The position numbers were made by a program, and so were the translations under genes. Under the pieces are notes generated by a model, which made no database searches, was not told the DNA's origin, and worked only from the letters and a program-made list of their open reading frames with translations. Below are positions 19,686-27,708 of a stretch of DNA of 64,000 nt, piece by piece. Position 1 is the stretch's first letter; every line of letters starts with the position of its first letter. Source of the DNA: Streptomyces subrutilus (GTDB lineage: Bacteria > Actinomycetota > Actinomycetes > Streptomycetales > Streptomycetaceae); assembly GCF_008704535.1 (NCBI RefSeq), contig NZ_CP023701.1:4561001-4625000 (forward strand), in the 5' to 3' direction.

Positions 19686-19854
19686 CTAGGCCGTCTCTTT
19701 CGGATCTTGCCGGGCCCGCGACGCCTGGCACCGTGCCTGGCCGCACTGCCGAGGCGACCACGTACGTCCAGTACGCGAGCGCCCCGGCAGCACGCCCAGG
19801 CACGGCACCAGACGCCGCGGGCTCGGCCGACAAGATCCGAAAGAGACGACCTAG
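19686..19854. repeat. 169-bp imperfect palindromic repeat element
   Basis: The two halves are inverted copies: CTAGG(C/T)CGTCTCTTTCGGATCTTG at the left end matches the complement of the right end, and further matching blocks (GCCCGCG, CGTGCCTGG) continue to a central GTAC-GTCCA-GTAC. The arms differ at scattered positions and by a short indel, so it is an aged or self-compensating hairpin. Its right end supplies the stop codon of the GtrA gene. The 12-mer CCGCTAGGCCGT occurs at 19659-19670 and again at 19683-19694, where it overlaps the left tip. It lies between convergent genes and could act as terminator. It looks like a dispersed, MITE-like or REP-like element; other copies must be sought elsewhere. 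Confidence 0.85.
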
Positions 19855-20396
19855 TTGTTCGCGGGAGCCGGCTCGGGCAGCGGTTCGGGCCGGCGCCCCG
19901 GCCCGGGCCGCGGCCCCGTACCGGCCGGGGCGTCCGCGGCCGGTACGGGGGCGGACGCGGGCAGGGCCCGGAAGACCCAGGTCCGGTACGACCAGAACCG
20001 GAAGACGGTGGCCGTCCCGATGCCGAGGAACTTGAAGACGTTCGTCGCGACCGGGCCGTCCCAGCCGAACCCGTACGTCGCCGTGTACAGCACGCCGTTC
20101 TCGATGACCAGGCCCACCGCGCTGAAGGCGGCGAAGAGGGCCAGCTCGCGCGTCCGGCCGCTCTGCGCGCGGTCCCGGTAGGCGAAGTAGCGGAAGCCGA
20201 GGTAGTTCGTGGCGATGGCCACGACGGTGGCTATCACGCTCGCGCGGACCACCTGGAGGTCCGTCGTGTGCCGGATCAGGTTGAAGACGCCCAGATTGAC
20301 CAGCACGCCCAGCCCGCCGACCGCGCCGAACTTGGCGGCCTCGCGCGCCAGACCCCGTACCCGTTCGAGGACGGAGGCGTTTCCCGGCGTGCTCAT
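19851..20396 (-). CDS. GtrA-family membrane protein
   Basis: 181 residues with four transmembrane helices (about 24-40, 54-72, 86-106, 118-136) and the GtrA pattern FGAVGGLGVLVNLGVFNLI and NYLGFRYFAY. GtrA-like proteins are thought to flip or help transfer undecaprenyl-linked sugars across the membrane. The C-terminal ~35 residues are Pro/Ala/Gly-rich and cytoplasmic. The stop codon lies in the tip of the 169-bp palindrome, so the element may have trimmed or replaced the gene's original 3' end. No clear ribosome site precedes ATG 20396. It may serve the envelope-glycan genes further along. Confidence 0.85.
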   Translation of the reverse strand: MSTPGNASVLERVRGLAREAAKFGAVGGLGVLVNLGVFNLIRHTTDLQVVRASVIATVVAIATNYLGFRYFAYRDRAQSGRTRELALFAAFSAVGLVIENGVLYTATYGFGWDGPVATNVFKFLGIGTATVFRFWSYRTWVFRALPASAPVPAADAPAGTGPRPGPGRRPEPLPEPAPANN

Positions 20397-20581
20397 CAGA
20401 TGGCCAGTCCTGTCGGTCGCCGCCCCGCGCGGGGCGTCCGGTGTACTCCGTCAACCCGCCCATGTTAAGTGTCGCCCGCACGCTCCGTCTGTGCCTTCGC
20501 GCCCCGTGCGACGCACGGCACACCGACCGGTCCGGGCCGCTCCCGCGCGCATGCGGGTCCCGGTGGCCGAATACCGCCCGA

Positions 20582-20587
20582 TACCCT
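20582..20587 (+). promoter_or_regulatory. -10 box for leaderless purK mRNA
   Basis: TACCCT, 6 bases, then GTG. The intervening GGAGGA touches the start codon and is too close to serve as a ribosome site, which favours leaderless translation. Confidence 0.55.
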
Positions 20588-20593
20588 GGAGGA

Positions 20594-21733
20594 GTGACGT
20601 TCCCGGTAGTCGGCATGGTCGGCGGCGGACAGCTCGCCCGCATGACCCACGAGGCGGGCATCCCCCTCGGCATCAAATTCAAGATCCTCAGTGACACCCC
20701 ACAGGACTCGGCGGCCCAGGTCGTGAGCGACGTCGTCATCGGCGACTATCGCGACCTGGAGACACTGCGCGCCTTCGCGCGCGGCTGCGACGTGATCACC
20801 TTCGATCACGAGCACGTCCCCACCGAACACCTCCGGGCCCTGGAAGCGGACGGCATCCCCGTCCGCCCGGGGCCCGACGCGTTGGTGCACGCCCAGGACA
20901 AGGGGGTGATGCGCGCCCGGCTCGACGAGATCGGCGCGCCCAGCCCCCGCCACCGGATCGTGCGCGATCCGGCGGACGCGGGCGCCTTCGCGGACGAGGT
21001 CGGCGGCTTCCCGATCATCCTCAAGACGGTGCGCGGCGGGTACGACGGCAAGGGCGTGTGGTTCGTCCGCACCCCCCAGGACGCGGAGGCCCCGTTCAAG
21101 GCGGGCGTCCCGGTCCTGGCGGAGGAGAAGGTGGCGTACGTCCGCGAACTCGCGGCCAACATCGTCCGCTCCCCGCACGGCCAGGCGGTGGCCTACCCCG
21201 TCGTGGAGTCCGTCCAGGTGGACGGGGTCTGCGACACGGTCATCGCCCCCGCCCCCGGCCTCTGCGAGGAGCTCGCGGGCGAGGCCCAGTCGCTGGCCCT
21301 GCGCATCGCGACGGAGCTCGGCGTCACCGGCCACCTGGCCGTGGAGCTGTTCGAGACCACCGACGGCCGCATCCTCGTCAACGAACTGGCGATGCGCCCG
21401 CACAACAGCGGCCACTGGACCCAGGACGGCGCCGTCACCTCCCAGTTCGCCAACCACGTACGGGCGGTCCTGGACCTCCCGCTGGGCGACCCGCGCCCCC
21501 GGGCCCGCTGGACGGTCATGGCGAACGTGCTGGGCGGCGACTACCCCGACATGTACGCGGCCTACCTGCACTGCATGGCCCACGACCCCCAGCTGAAGAT
21601 CCACATGTACGGCAAGGACGTGAAGCCCGGCCGCAAGGTCGGCCACGTCAACACCTACGGCGACGACCTGGACGACGTGCGGGAGCGCGCCCGCCACGCC
21701 GCCGACTACCTCCGAGGGACGGTCACCGAATGA
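20594..21733 (+). CDS. purK: 5-(carboxyamino)imidazole ribonucleotide synthase
   Basis: 379 residues, ATP-grasp enzyme of de novo purine synthesis: AIR plus bicarbonate plus ATP to N5-CAIR. N-terminal VVGMVGGGQLARMTHEAG, ATP-grasp loop VRGGYDGKGVW and metal-site ELAMRPHNSGHWT are PurK hallmarks. Start GTG 20594 fits the inferred leaderless transcript and the conserved N-terminus; earlier in-frame codons do not. Stop overlaps purE start (ATGA), so the two are translationally coupled and their products act in sequence. Confidence 0.96.
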   Translation: MTFPVVGMVGGGQLARMTHEAGIPLGIKFKILSDTPQDSAAQVVSDVVIGDYRDLETLRAFARGCDVITFDHEHVPTEHLRALEADGIPVRPGPDALVHAQDKGVMRARLDEIGAPSPRHRIVRDPADAGAFADEVGGFPIILKTVRGGYDGKGVWFVRTPQDAEAPFKAGVPVLAEEKVAYVRELAANIVRSPHGQAVAYPVVESVQVDGVCDTVIAPAPGLCEELAGEAQSLALRIATELGVTGHLAVELFETTDGRILVNELAMRPHNSGHWTQDGAVTSQFANHVRAVLDLPLGDPRPRARWTVMANVLGGDYPDMYAAYLHCMAHDPQLKIHMYGKDVKPGRKVGHVNTYGDDLDDVRERARHAADYLRGTVTE

Positions 21734-22263
21734 GCACCTCCGCAGCGCCGGTCGTCGGCATCGTCATGGGCTCGGACTCGGACTGGCCGGTCATGGAGGC
21801 CGCCGCCCAGGCCCTCGACGAGTTCGAGGTCCCGTACGAGGTCGACGTCGTCTCCGCGCACCGGATGCCGCGCGAGATGGTCGCGTACGGGGAGCAGGCC
21901 GCCGGACGCGGCCTCAAGGCGATCATCGCGGGCGCGGGCGGGGCCGCCCACCTGCCCGGCATGCTCGCCTCGGTCACCCCGCTGCCCGTCATCGGCGTGC
22001 CGGTGCCGCTGAAGTACCTCGACGGCATGGACTCCCTGCTGTCGATCGTCCAGATGCCCGCCGGCGTCCCCGTCGCCACCGTCTCGGTCGCCGGGGCGCG
22101 CAACGCCGGCCTGCTGGCCGTGCGGATGCTGGCCGCGCACGACCCGGAGCTGCTGGCCCGGATGCGCGACTTCCAGCAGGAGCTGAACGAGCAGGCCACC
22201 GAGAAGGGCAAGCGGCTGCGCACCAAGGTCGCCGGCGCCGACGCCTTCGGGTTCGGCAAGTGA
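21730..22263 (+). CDS. purE: N5-carboxyaminoimidazole ribonucleotide mutase
   Basis: 177 residues, class I PurE. VGIVMGSDSDWPVM binds the substrate phosphate and VSAHRMPREM carries the catalytic histidine; AGAGGAAHLPGM completes the site. It rearranges N5-CAIR to CAIR, the step after PurK. Start ATG overlaps the purK stop and its own stop overlaps the dipeptidase start (GTGA), so the three genes are one transcriptional unit. Confidence 0.97.
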   Translation: MSTSAAPVVGIVMGSDSDWPVMEAAAQALDEFEVPYEVDVVSAHRMPREMVAYGEQAAGRGLKAIIAGAGGAAHLPGMLASVTPLPVIGVPVPLKYLDGMDSLLSIVQMPAGVPVATVSVAGARNAGLLAVRMLAAHDPELLARMRDFQQELNEQATEKGKRLRTKVAGADAFGFGK

Positions 22264-23438
22264 GCGCCGCGCAGCGCCTGGACGAGGCGCGCGAGCTGCT
22301 GGCCGCGCACCCCGTGGTGGACGGCCACAACGACCTGCCCTGGGCGCTGCGCGAGCAGGTGCGCTACGACCTGGCCCGCCGGGACATCGCCGGCGACCAG
22401 TCCGCCCACCTGCACACCGACATCCCGCGGCTGCGCGCCGGCGGGGTCGGCGCGCAGTTCTGGTCGGTGTACGTGCGTTCCGACTACGCGGGGGACACGG
22501 CGGTCAGCGCCACCCTGGAGCAGATCGACGCCGTCGCCCAGCTCATCGACCGCTACCCCGGCGACCTGGTGCGGGCGCTGACGGCGGACGACATGGAGGC
22601 CGCCCGCGCCGACGGCCGGATCGCCTCGCTGATGGGCGCCGAGGGCGGCCACTCCATCGCCAACTCGCTCGCCACCCTGCGCGCCCTGTACCGGCTGGGC
22701 GTGCGGTACATGACGCTCACCCACAACGACACCATCGACTGGGCGGACTCGGCGACCGACGAACCCCGGCACGGCGGCCTGAGCGACTTCGGCCGCGAGG
22801 TCGTCCGCGAGATGAACCGCGTCGGCATGCTCGTGGACCTCTCGCACGTCGCCGCGACGACCATGCGGGACGCGCTGGCGGTCTCGGCCGCACCGGTGAT
22901 CTTCTCGCACTCCTCCGCGCGGGCCGTCTGCGACCACCCGCGCAACGTCCCCGACGACGTGCTGGAGCTGCTGCCGGCCAACGGCGGCGTCGCCATGGCC
23001 ACGTTCGTCCCCAAGTTCATCCTCCCGGCGGCGGTCGAGTGGACCCTCGCGGCGGACGAGAACCTGCGCGCCCACGGCTTCCACCACCTCGACACCACCC
23101 CCGAGGCGATGGCCCTGCACCGGGCCTTCGAAGCCGCCCGCCCGCGCCCGGTGGCCACGGCCGCCACGGTCGCGGACCACCTGGACCACATGCGCGCGGT
23201 GGCCGGCGTCGACCACATCGGCATCGGCGGGGACTACGACGGCACGGCCTTCACCCCCTCCGGGCTGGACGACGTGGCGGGCTACCCGAACCTGGTCGCG
23301 GAACTGCTCACCCGCGGCTGGTCCCGGGCCGACCTGGCCAAACTGACCTGGTCGAACGCGGTACGGGCGCTGCGCGACGCGGAGGCGGTCTCCCGCGACC
23401 TCACCGAGTCCAGGGGCCCGTCGAACGCGGTGCTCTAG
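22260..23438 (+). CDS. M19-family dipeptidase (renal dipeptidase-like)
   Basis: 392 residues. All zinc-site segments of the M19 family are present: VDGHNDLPW (HxD), LMGAEGGHS (bridging Glu), DLSHVA and FSHSSARAVCDHPRN (His), and GIGGDYDG (Asp). It should hydrolyse dipeptides, including D-residue containing ones, with two zinc ions. The GTG start overlaps the purE stop. The next gene is a divergent paralogue that has lost these residues. Coupling to purine synthesis is a matter of gene order; I see no metabolic reason. Confidence 0.92.
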   Translation: MSAAQRLDEARELLAAHPVVDGHNDLPWALREQVRYDLARRDIAGDQSAHLHTDIPRLRAGGVGAQFWSVYVRSDYAGDTAVSATLEQIDAVAQLIDRYPGDLVRALTADDMEAARADGRIASLMGAEGGHSIANSLATLRALYRLGVRYMTLTHNDTIDWADSATDEPRHGGLSDFGREVVREMNRVGMLVDLSHVAATTMRDALAVSAAPVIFSHSSARAVCDHPRNVPDDVLELLPANGGVAMATFVPKFILPAAVEWTLAADENLRAHGFHHLDTTPEAMALHRAFEAARPRPVATAATVADHLDHMRAVAGVDHIGIGGDYDGTAFTPSGLDDVAGYPNLVAELLTRGWSRADLAKLTWSNAVRALRDAEAVSRDLTESRGPSNAVL

Positions 23439-23646
23439 GCCCGCCCCCCGGGAGGCCTCCGGGCCCCTCCTCCCGGGACGGTCCGGCCGCTTGCCCGGGG
23501 CGGGCTCCGGTCCGCCCCGGTAACCGGCCCTGACCTGGCGGTTACACCCGAACGCCACATCCGCCGGGCGTCCCACGCGTCTCACATGTCACGGTGGCTC
23601 CACCTCTCCACCTCTCCCTGCTGCCGCCGAGACCGGAGCCCACGCC

Positions 23647-24711
23647 ATGGCCGACCTGCAGGACGATCCGCCCTACGCGGGCATCGGCGCGGAGGACCTC
23701 CCCGCCCCCGCGGTGGAGTCCGGAGCACTGGAGCGGGCCGTCGAGCTGCTCTCCGTCCACCCCGTCGCGGACGGGTCCAACGCGCTCGTCTGGACCCTGC
23801 GGCAGCGTCCGTACCACGACATCGAGACCCCCGAGGCGGGGGTCGACACCGACATCCCGCGGCTGCGCGCCGGGGGAGTGGGGGCGCAGTTCTGGTCCCT
23901 GCTCGTCCCGCCCGGCGGACCGCGCGACGGCGCCACCGACGACCAGGTGCTCTCCGACACCCTGGAGCAGATCGACGCGGCCCTCGCGCTGCTGCGCCGC
24001 TACCCCGACGGCCTCCTGCTGGCCCGCACCGCGGGCGACATGGCCGACGCCCGCAACCGCGGCCGGATCGCCTCCTTCCTCGGACCCGTACCCGGCCGCA
24101 CGCTGAACGGCGGACTGGGCCCGCTGCGCGCCTTCCACGCGCTCGGCGTCCGCCTCCTCGCACCCGCGGGCGCGAGCTGGGCCCGCGACGGCCTCACCGA
24201 CTTCGGCCACGAGGTGGTCCGGGAGGCCAACCGGCTGGCGGTCCTGCTCGACCTCGACGGCTGCTCGCCGGCGGCGGCCCGCCGCATCGCGGGCGCCTCC
24301 AAGGCCCCCGTCCTGGTCTCCAACACGGCGGCCGCCTCCCTCAACCCCCACCCGGGCAACGTCACCGACGAGGTGCTGCTCGCGCTCCGGGAGGCGAACG
24401 GGCTGGCCATGGTCACCTTCGACACCGCGCGCACCGGCGACTCGCTGCAGGCGGTGGCGGACCACGTGGAACACGTACGGTCCGTCGCGGGCCCGCACTG
24501 CGTCGGCCTCGGCGCCGCCTTCGGCACCGAGCGGGACACCGCCCGCCCACCCGGCCTGACCGACCCGTCGGGCTACCCGCTGCTCATCGCCGAACTCCTC
24601 GACCGGGGCTGGCCCGAAGCCGACCTGGCCCTCCTGACCTGGGGCAACGCCCAACGCGTGGTACGGGACGCCGAATTCACCGCCCGCGCCGCCCAGCACC
24701 GCGGGAGCTAG
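23647..24711 (+). CDS. Catalytically degenerate M19 dipeptidase paralogue (predicted pseudoenzyme)
   Basis: 354 residues and full-length, clearly homologous to the preceding gene (TDIPRLRAGGVGAQFWS versus the same string upstream, matching order throughout). Every metal-site segment is altered: DGHND is DGSNA, GAEGGHS is GPVPGRT, DLSH is DLDG, SHSSARAV is SNTAAASL, GGDYDG is GAAFGT. The frame is open, codon use is normal and the scaffold is kept, so it is not decaying at random. I infer a non-catalytic binding, regulatory or heteromeric role. ATG 23647 follows GGAG at 11 bases. The 208-bp gap before it may hold a weak hairpin (23439-23447 with 23497-23505). Confidence 0.88.
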   Translation: MADLQDDPPYAGIGAEDLPAPAVESGALERAVELLSVHPVADGSNALVWTLRQRPYHDIETPEAGVDTDIPRLRAGGVGAQFWSLLVPPGGPRDGATDDQVLSDTLEQIDAALALLRRYPDGLLLARTAGDMADARNRGRIASFLGPVPGRTLNGGLGPLRAFHALGVRLLAPAGASWARDGLTDFGHEVVREANRLAVLLDLDGCSPAAARRIAGASKAPVLVSNTAAASLNPHPGNVTDEVLLALREANGLAMVTFDTARTGDSLQAVADHVEHVRSVAGPHCVGLGAAFGTERDTARPPGLTDPSGYPLLIAELLDRGWPEADLALLTWGNAQRVVRDAEFTARAAQHRGS

Positions 24712-24728
24712 GGGGACGGCCCGGCCGG

Positions 24729-24750
24729 GCGGGCGCGCACCAGCGCCCGC
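24729..24750. terminator. Hairpin between convergent dipeptidase paralogue and UDP-glucose dehydrogenase
   Basis: GCGGGCGC and GCGCCCGC form an 8-bp stem with a 6-base loop in the 55-bp convergent gap. Confidence 0.6.
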
Positions 24751-24766
24751 GGGAGGCGCACGGGGG

Positions 24767-26110
24767 CTACGCGCGCGGGCGGCCCATCGCGCGGTAGGTC
24801 CAGCCCGCCGCGCGCCACACGCCCGGGTCGAGGGCGTTGCGGCCGTCCAGGATCAGCCGGTCGGTGACGACCGCGCCCAGCTCCGCCGGGTCGAGGTCGC
24901 GGAACTCGCGCCATTCGGTCAGGTGCAGGACCACCTCCGCGCCGCGCGCCGCCGCGAGCGCGGAGTCCGCGTACCCGAGGGTCGGGAAGACCCGGCGCGC
25001 GTTGTCCATGCCCTTGGGGTCGTAGACGGTGACCTGGCCGCCCTGGAGGTGTATCTGCCCGGCCACGTTCAGCGCGGGCGAGTCGCGGACGTCGTCCGAG
25101 TCGGGCTTGAAGGTGGCGCCCAGCACGGCGACCCGCTTGCCGAGGAAGGAGCCGCCGACCGCCTCGCGGGCCAGCTCCACCATGTGGCCGCGCCGGCGCA
25201 TGTTGATGGAGTCGACCTCCCGCAGGAAGGTCAGCGCCTGGTCCGCGCCGAGCTCGCCGGCGCGCGCCATGAACGCCCGGATGTCCTTCGGCAGGCAGCC
25301 GCCGCCGAAGCCGATCCCGGCCCGCAGGAACTTCGCGCCGATCCGCTCGTCGTAGCCGATGGCCTCCGCCAGCTTGACCACGTCGCCGCCGGCGGCCTCG
25401 CAGACCTCCGCCATCGCGTTGATGAAGGAGATCTTGGTGGCGAGGAAGGAGTTCGCGGCCGTCTTGACCAGCTCGGCGGTCGGGAAGTCGGTGACCACCA
25501 GCGGGGTCCCCTCCGACATGGGCGTCTCGTACACCTCCCGCAGCACCTTCTCGGCCCGCTCGCCCCGGACGCCGATCACGATCCGGTCCGGGTGCAGGGT
25601 GTCCTGCACCGCGAAGCCCTCCCGCAGGAACTCCGGGTTCCAGGCCAGCTCGACGTCCGCGCCCGCCGGGGCCAGCTCCGCGAGCTTCGCCGCCAGCCGC
25701 TCGGCCGAGCCCACCGGCACGGTGGACTTGCCCACGACCAGCACCGGCCGGGTCAGGTGCGGGGCGAGCGAGGCCATCGCGGAGTCGACGTACGACATGT
25801 CGCAGGCGTACTCGCCGTGCTTCTGCGGGGTGTTCACGCACACGAAGTGGACGTCGCCGAACTCCCCGACCTCCGCCCAGGAGGTGGTGAACCGCAGCCG
25901 CCCCGTGGACCCGGGCAGCCCGGCCACGTGCGCCGAGAGCAGCTCCTCCAGCCCGGGCTCGTACATCGGCACCCGGCCGGCCGCCAGCATCTCGATCTTC
26001 TCGGGGACCACGTCCAGCCCCAGCACCTCGAAGCCCAGTTCGGCCATGGCCGCGGCGTGCGTCGCGCCGAGGTATCCGGTGCCGATCACAGTGATCCTGA
26101 GGGGGGCCAT
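24767..26110 (-). CDS. UDP-glucose/GDP-mannose dehydrogenase family protein
   Basis: 447 residues. N-terminal NAD fold (ITVIGTGYLGATHAAAM), central VGKSTVPVGS and NPEFLREG motifs, catalytic cysteine in GFGGGCLPKDIRA and the C-terminal UDP-binding domain (GATFKPDSDDVRDSP). It most likely oxidises UDP-glucose to UDP-glucuronate, a precursor of acidic cell-surface polymers, which fits the following envelope-glycan genes. ATG 26110 follows CTGGAGCACGC; an in-frame ATG further upstream lacks a ribosome site. Divergent from the acyl-CoA dehydrogenase. Confidence 0.92.
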   Translation of the reverse strand: MAPLRITVIGTGYLGATHAAAMAELGFEVLGLDVVPEKIEMLAAGRVPMYEPGLEELLSAHVAGLPGSTGRLRFTTSWAEVGEFGDVHFVCVNTPQKHGEYACDMSYVDSAMASLAPHLTRPVLVVGKSTVPVGSAERLAAKLAELAPAGADVELAWNPEFLREGFAVQDTLHPDRIVIGVRGERAEKVLREVYETPMSEGTPLVVTDFPTAELVKTAANSFLATKISFINAMAEVCEAAGGDVVKLAEAIGYDERIGAKFLRAGIGFGGGCLPKDIRAFMARAGELGADQALTFLREVDSINMRRRGHMVELAREAVGGSFLGKRVAVLGATFKPDSDDVRDSPALNVAGQIHLQGGQVTVYDPKGMDNARRVFPTLGYADSALAAARGAEVVLHLTEWREFRDLDPAELGAVVTDRLILDGRNALDPGVWRAAGWTYRAMGRPRA

Positions 26111-26254
26111 GCGTGCTCCAGGGGGTGCGGGCCGTTTGCGGCCACTGAGCATAGTCGGGCTGCTCCGGGGGGACGCTCTCCGGCGGGCACCGCTGTCACG
26201 CAGCTCACGTACGCGGCACGTACCGCTGTCGGGAGCCCGGACACTAAGCTTCGG

Positions 26255-26274
26255 GTTACTTAACGGTAGTTAGC
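26255..26274. promoter_or_regulatory. Candidate operator before acyl-CoA dehydrogenase
   Basis: GTTACTTAACGGTAGTTAGC contains TAAC-GGTA-GTTA, an AT-rich inverted repeat unlike the surrounding DNA. TetR-type regulators of fatty-acid genes often use sites of this kind. Confidence 0.4.
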
Positions 26275-26304
26275 ATCACGCATCACCCTGGGGAGTGAGA
26301 GATC

Positions 26305-27477
26305 TTGGCGGGTTCTGCCGACTTCGACCTGTACCGCCCGGCCGAGGAGCACGACATGCTCCGCGAGTCGGTCCGCTCGCTCGCCGAGGCGAAGATCCTG
26401 CCGTTCGCCGCCGCGGTCGACGAGGAGTCCCGTTTCCCGCAGGAGGCCCTCGACGCCTTGGTCGCCAGCGACCTGCACGCCGTCCACGTGCCGGAGACCT
26501 ACGGCGGCGCGGGCGCCGACGCCCTCGCCACGGTCATCGTGATCGAGGAGGTGGCCCGCGTCTGCGCCTCCTCCTCCCTGATCCCGGCCGTGAACAAGCT
26601 CGGCTCCCTGCCCGTCGTCCTCTCCGGCTCCGAGGAGCTCAAGGCCAAGTACCTCGGCCCCCTCGCCAAGGGCGACGCGATGTTCTCGTACGCGCTCTCC
26701 GAGCCGGACGCGGGCTCCGACGCCGCCGGCATGAAGACCCGCGCCGTGCGCGACGGGGACTTCTGGGTGCTCGACGGCGTCAAGCGCTGGATCACCAACG
26801 CGGGCGTCTCCGAGTACTACACGGTCATGGCCGTCACCGACCCGGAGAAGCGCTCGAAGGGCATCAGCGCCTTCGTCGTGGAGAAGGGCGACGAGGGCGT
26901 CTCCTTCGGTGCCCCGGAGAAGAAGCTCGGCATCAAGGGCTCCCCGACGCGCGAGGTCTACCTCGACAACGTCCGCATCCCCGCCGACCGCATGATCGGC
27001 GCCGAGGGCACCGGCTTCGCGACCGCGATGAAGACCCTGGACCACACCCGCATCACCATCGCGGCCCAGGCGCTCGGCATCGCCCAGGGCGCACTGGACT
27101 ACGCCAAGGGCTACGTCCAGGAGCGCAAGCAGTTCGGCAAGCCGATCGGCGACTTCCAGGGCGTGCAGTTCATGCTGGCCGACATGGCCATGAAGATCGA
27201 GGCGGCCCGCCAGCTGACCTACGCGGCGGCGGCCCGCTCGGAGCGCGTCTCCGCCGGCGGCGCCCACGAGGACCTCACCTTCTTCGGCGCCGCGGCCAAG
27301 TGCTTCGCCTCCGACGTCGCCATGGAGGTCACCACGGACGCGGTCCAGCTCCTCGGCGGCTACGGCTACACCCGCGACTACCCGGTCGAGCGCATGATGC
27401 GCGACGCCAAGATCACCCAGATCTACGAAGGCACGAACCAGGTCCAGCGCATCGTCATGGCGAGGAACCTGCCGTAA
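26305..27477 (+). CDS. Acyl-CoA dehydrogenase
   Basis: 390 residues, FAD-dependent. YALSEPDAGSDAAGMKT and WITNAGVS form the flavin/substrate site, LGGYGYTRDYPVERMMRDAK is the classic C-terminal motif, and Glu375 in QIYEGTNQVQR is the catalytic base position of short/medium-chain enzymes. It introduces the alpha-beta double bond of acyl-CoAs. The start is TTG 26305, preceded by GGGGAGTGAGAGATC; a MAGSADFDLYRP N-terminus aligns well with the family. Single gene with its own AT-rich promoter region. Confidence 0.93.
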   Translation: MAGSADFDLYRPAEEHDMLRESVRSLAEAKILPFAAAVDEESRFPQEALDALVASDLHAVHVPETYGGAGADALATVIVIEEVARVCASSSLIPAVNKLGSLPVVLSGSEELKAKYLGPLAKGDAMFSYALSEPDAGSDAAGMKTRAVRDGDFWVLDGVKRWITNAGVSEYYTVMAVTDPEKRSKGISAFVVEKGDEGVSFGAPEKKLGIKGSPTREVYLDNVRIPADRMIGAEGTGFATAMKTLDHTRITIAAQALGIAQGALDYAKGYVQERKQFGKPIGDFQGVQFMLADMAMKIEAARQLTYAAAARSERVSAGGAHEDLTFFGAAAKCFASDVAMEVTTDAVQLLGGYGYTRDYPVERMMRDAKITQIYEGTNQVQRIVMARNLP

Positions 27478-27664
27478 CAGGGTTTGCGCAGCTCAAGGCC
27501 CCTGGCGTCCGCGCGATGCCGGGGGCCTTCCGCGGGGGTTGGTTCCGCTCGCCGGCCCCGGGCCGTCTGCGCCGGGAAGGGGCTCCGGGGGTGGCCCGCG
27601 GTGCGTCCTCGGTGCCGGTTCGGGTCCTGGTCGGGCACGGCCCGGGGGTGGTCCCCGGATGGGC

Positions 27665-27670
27665 TAAATT
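27665..27670 (+). promoter_or_regulatory. Candidate -10 box of nucleotidyltransferase gene
   Basis: TAAATT stands out in GC-rich DNA 38 bases before the start codon. No good -35 is visible. Confidence 0.35.
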
Positions 27671-27708
27671 TGGACCTTCGTACGCCGGAATCGGTTGGGG
27701 AGAACGCA

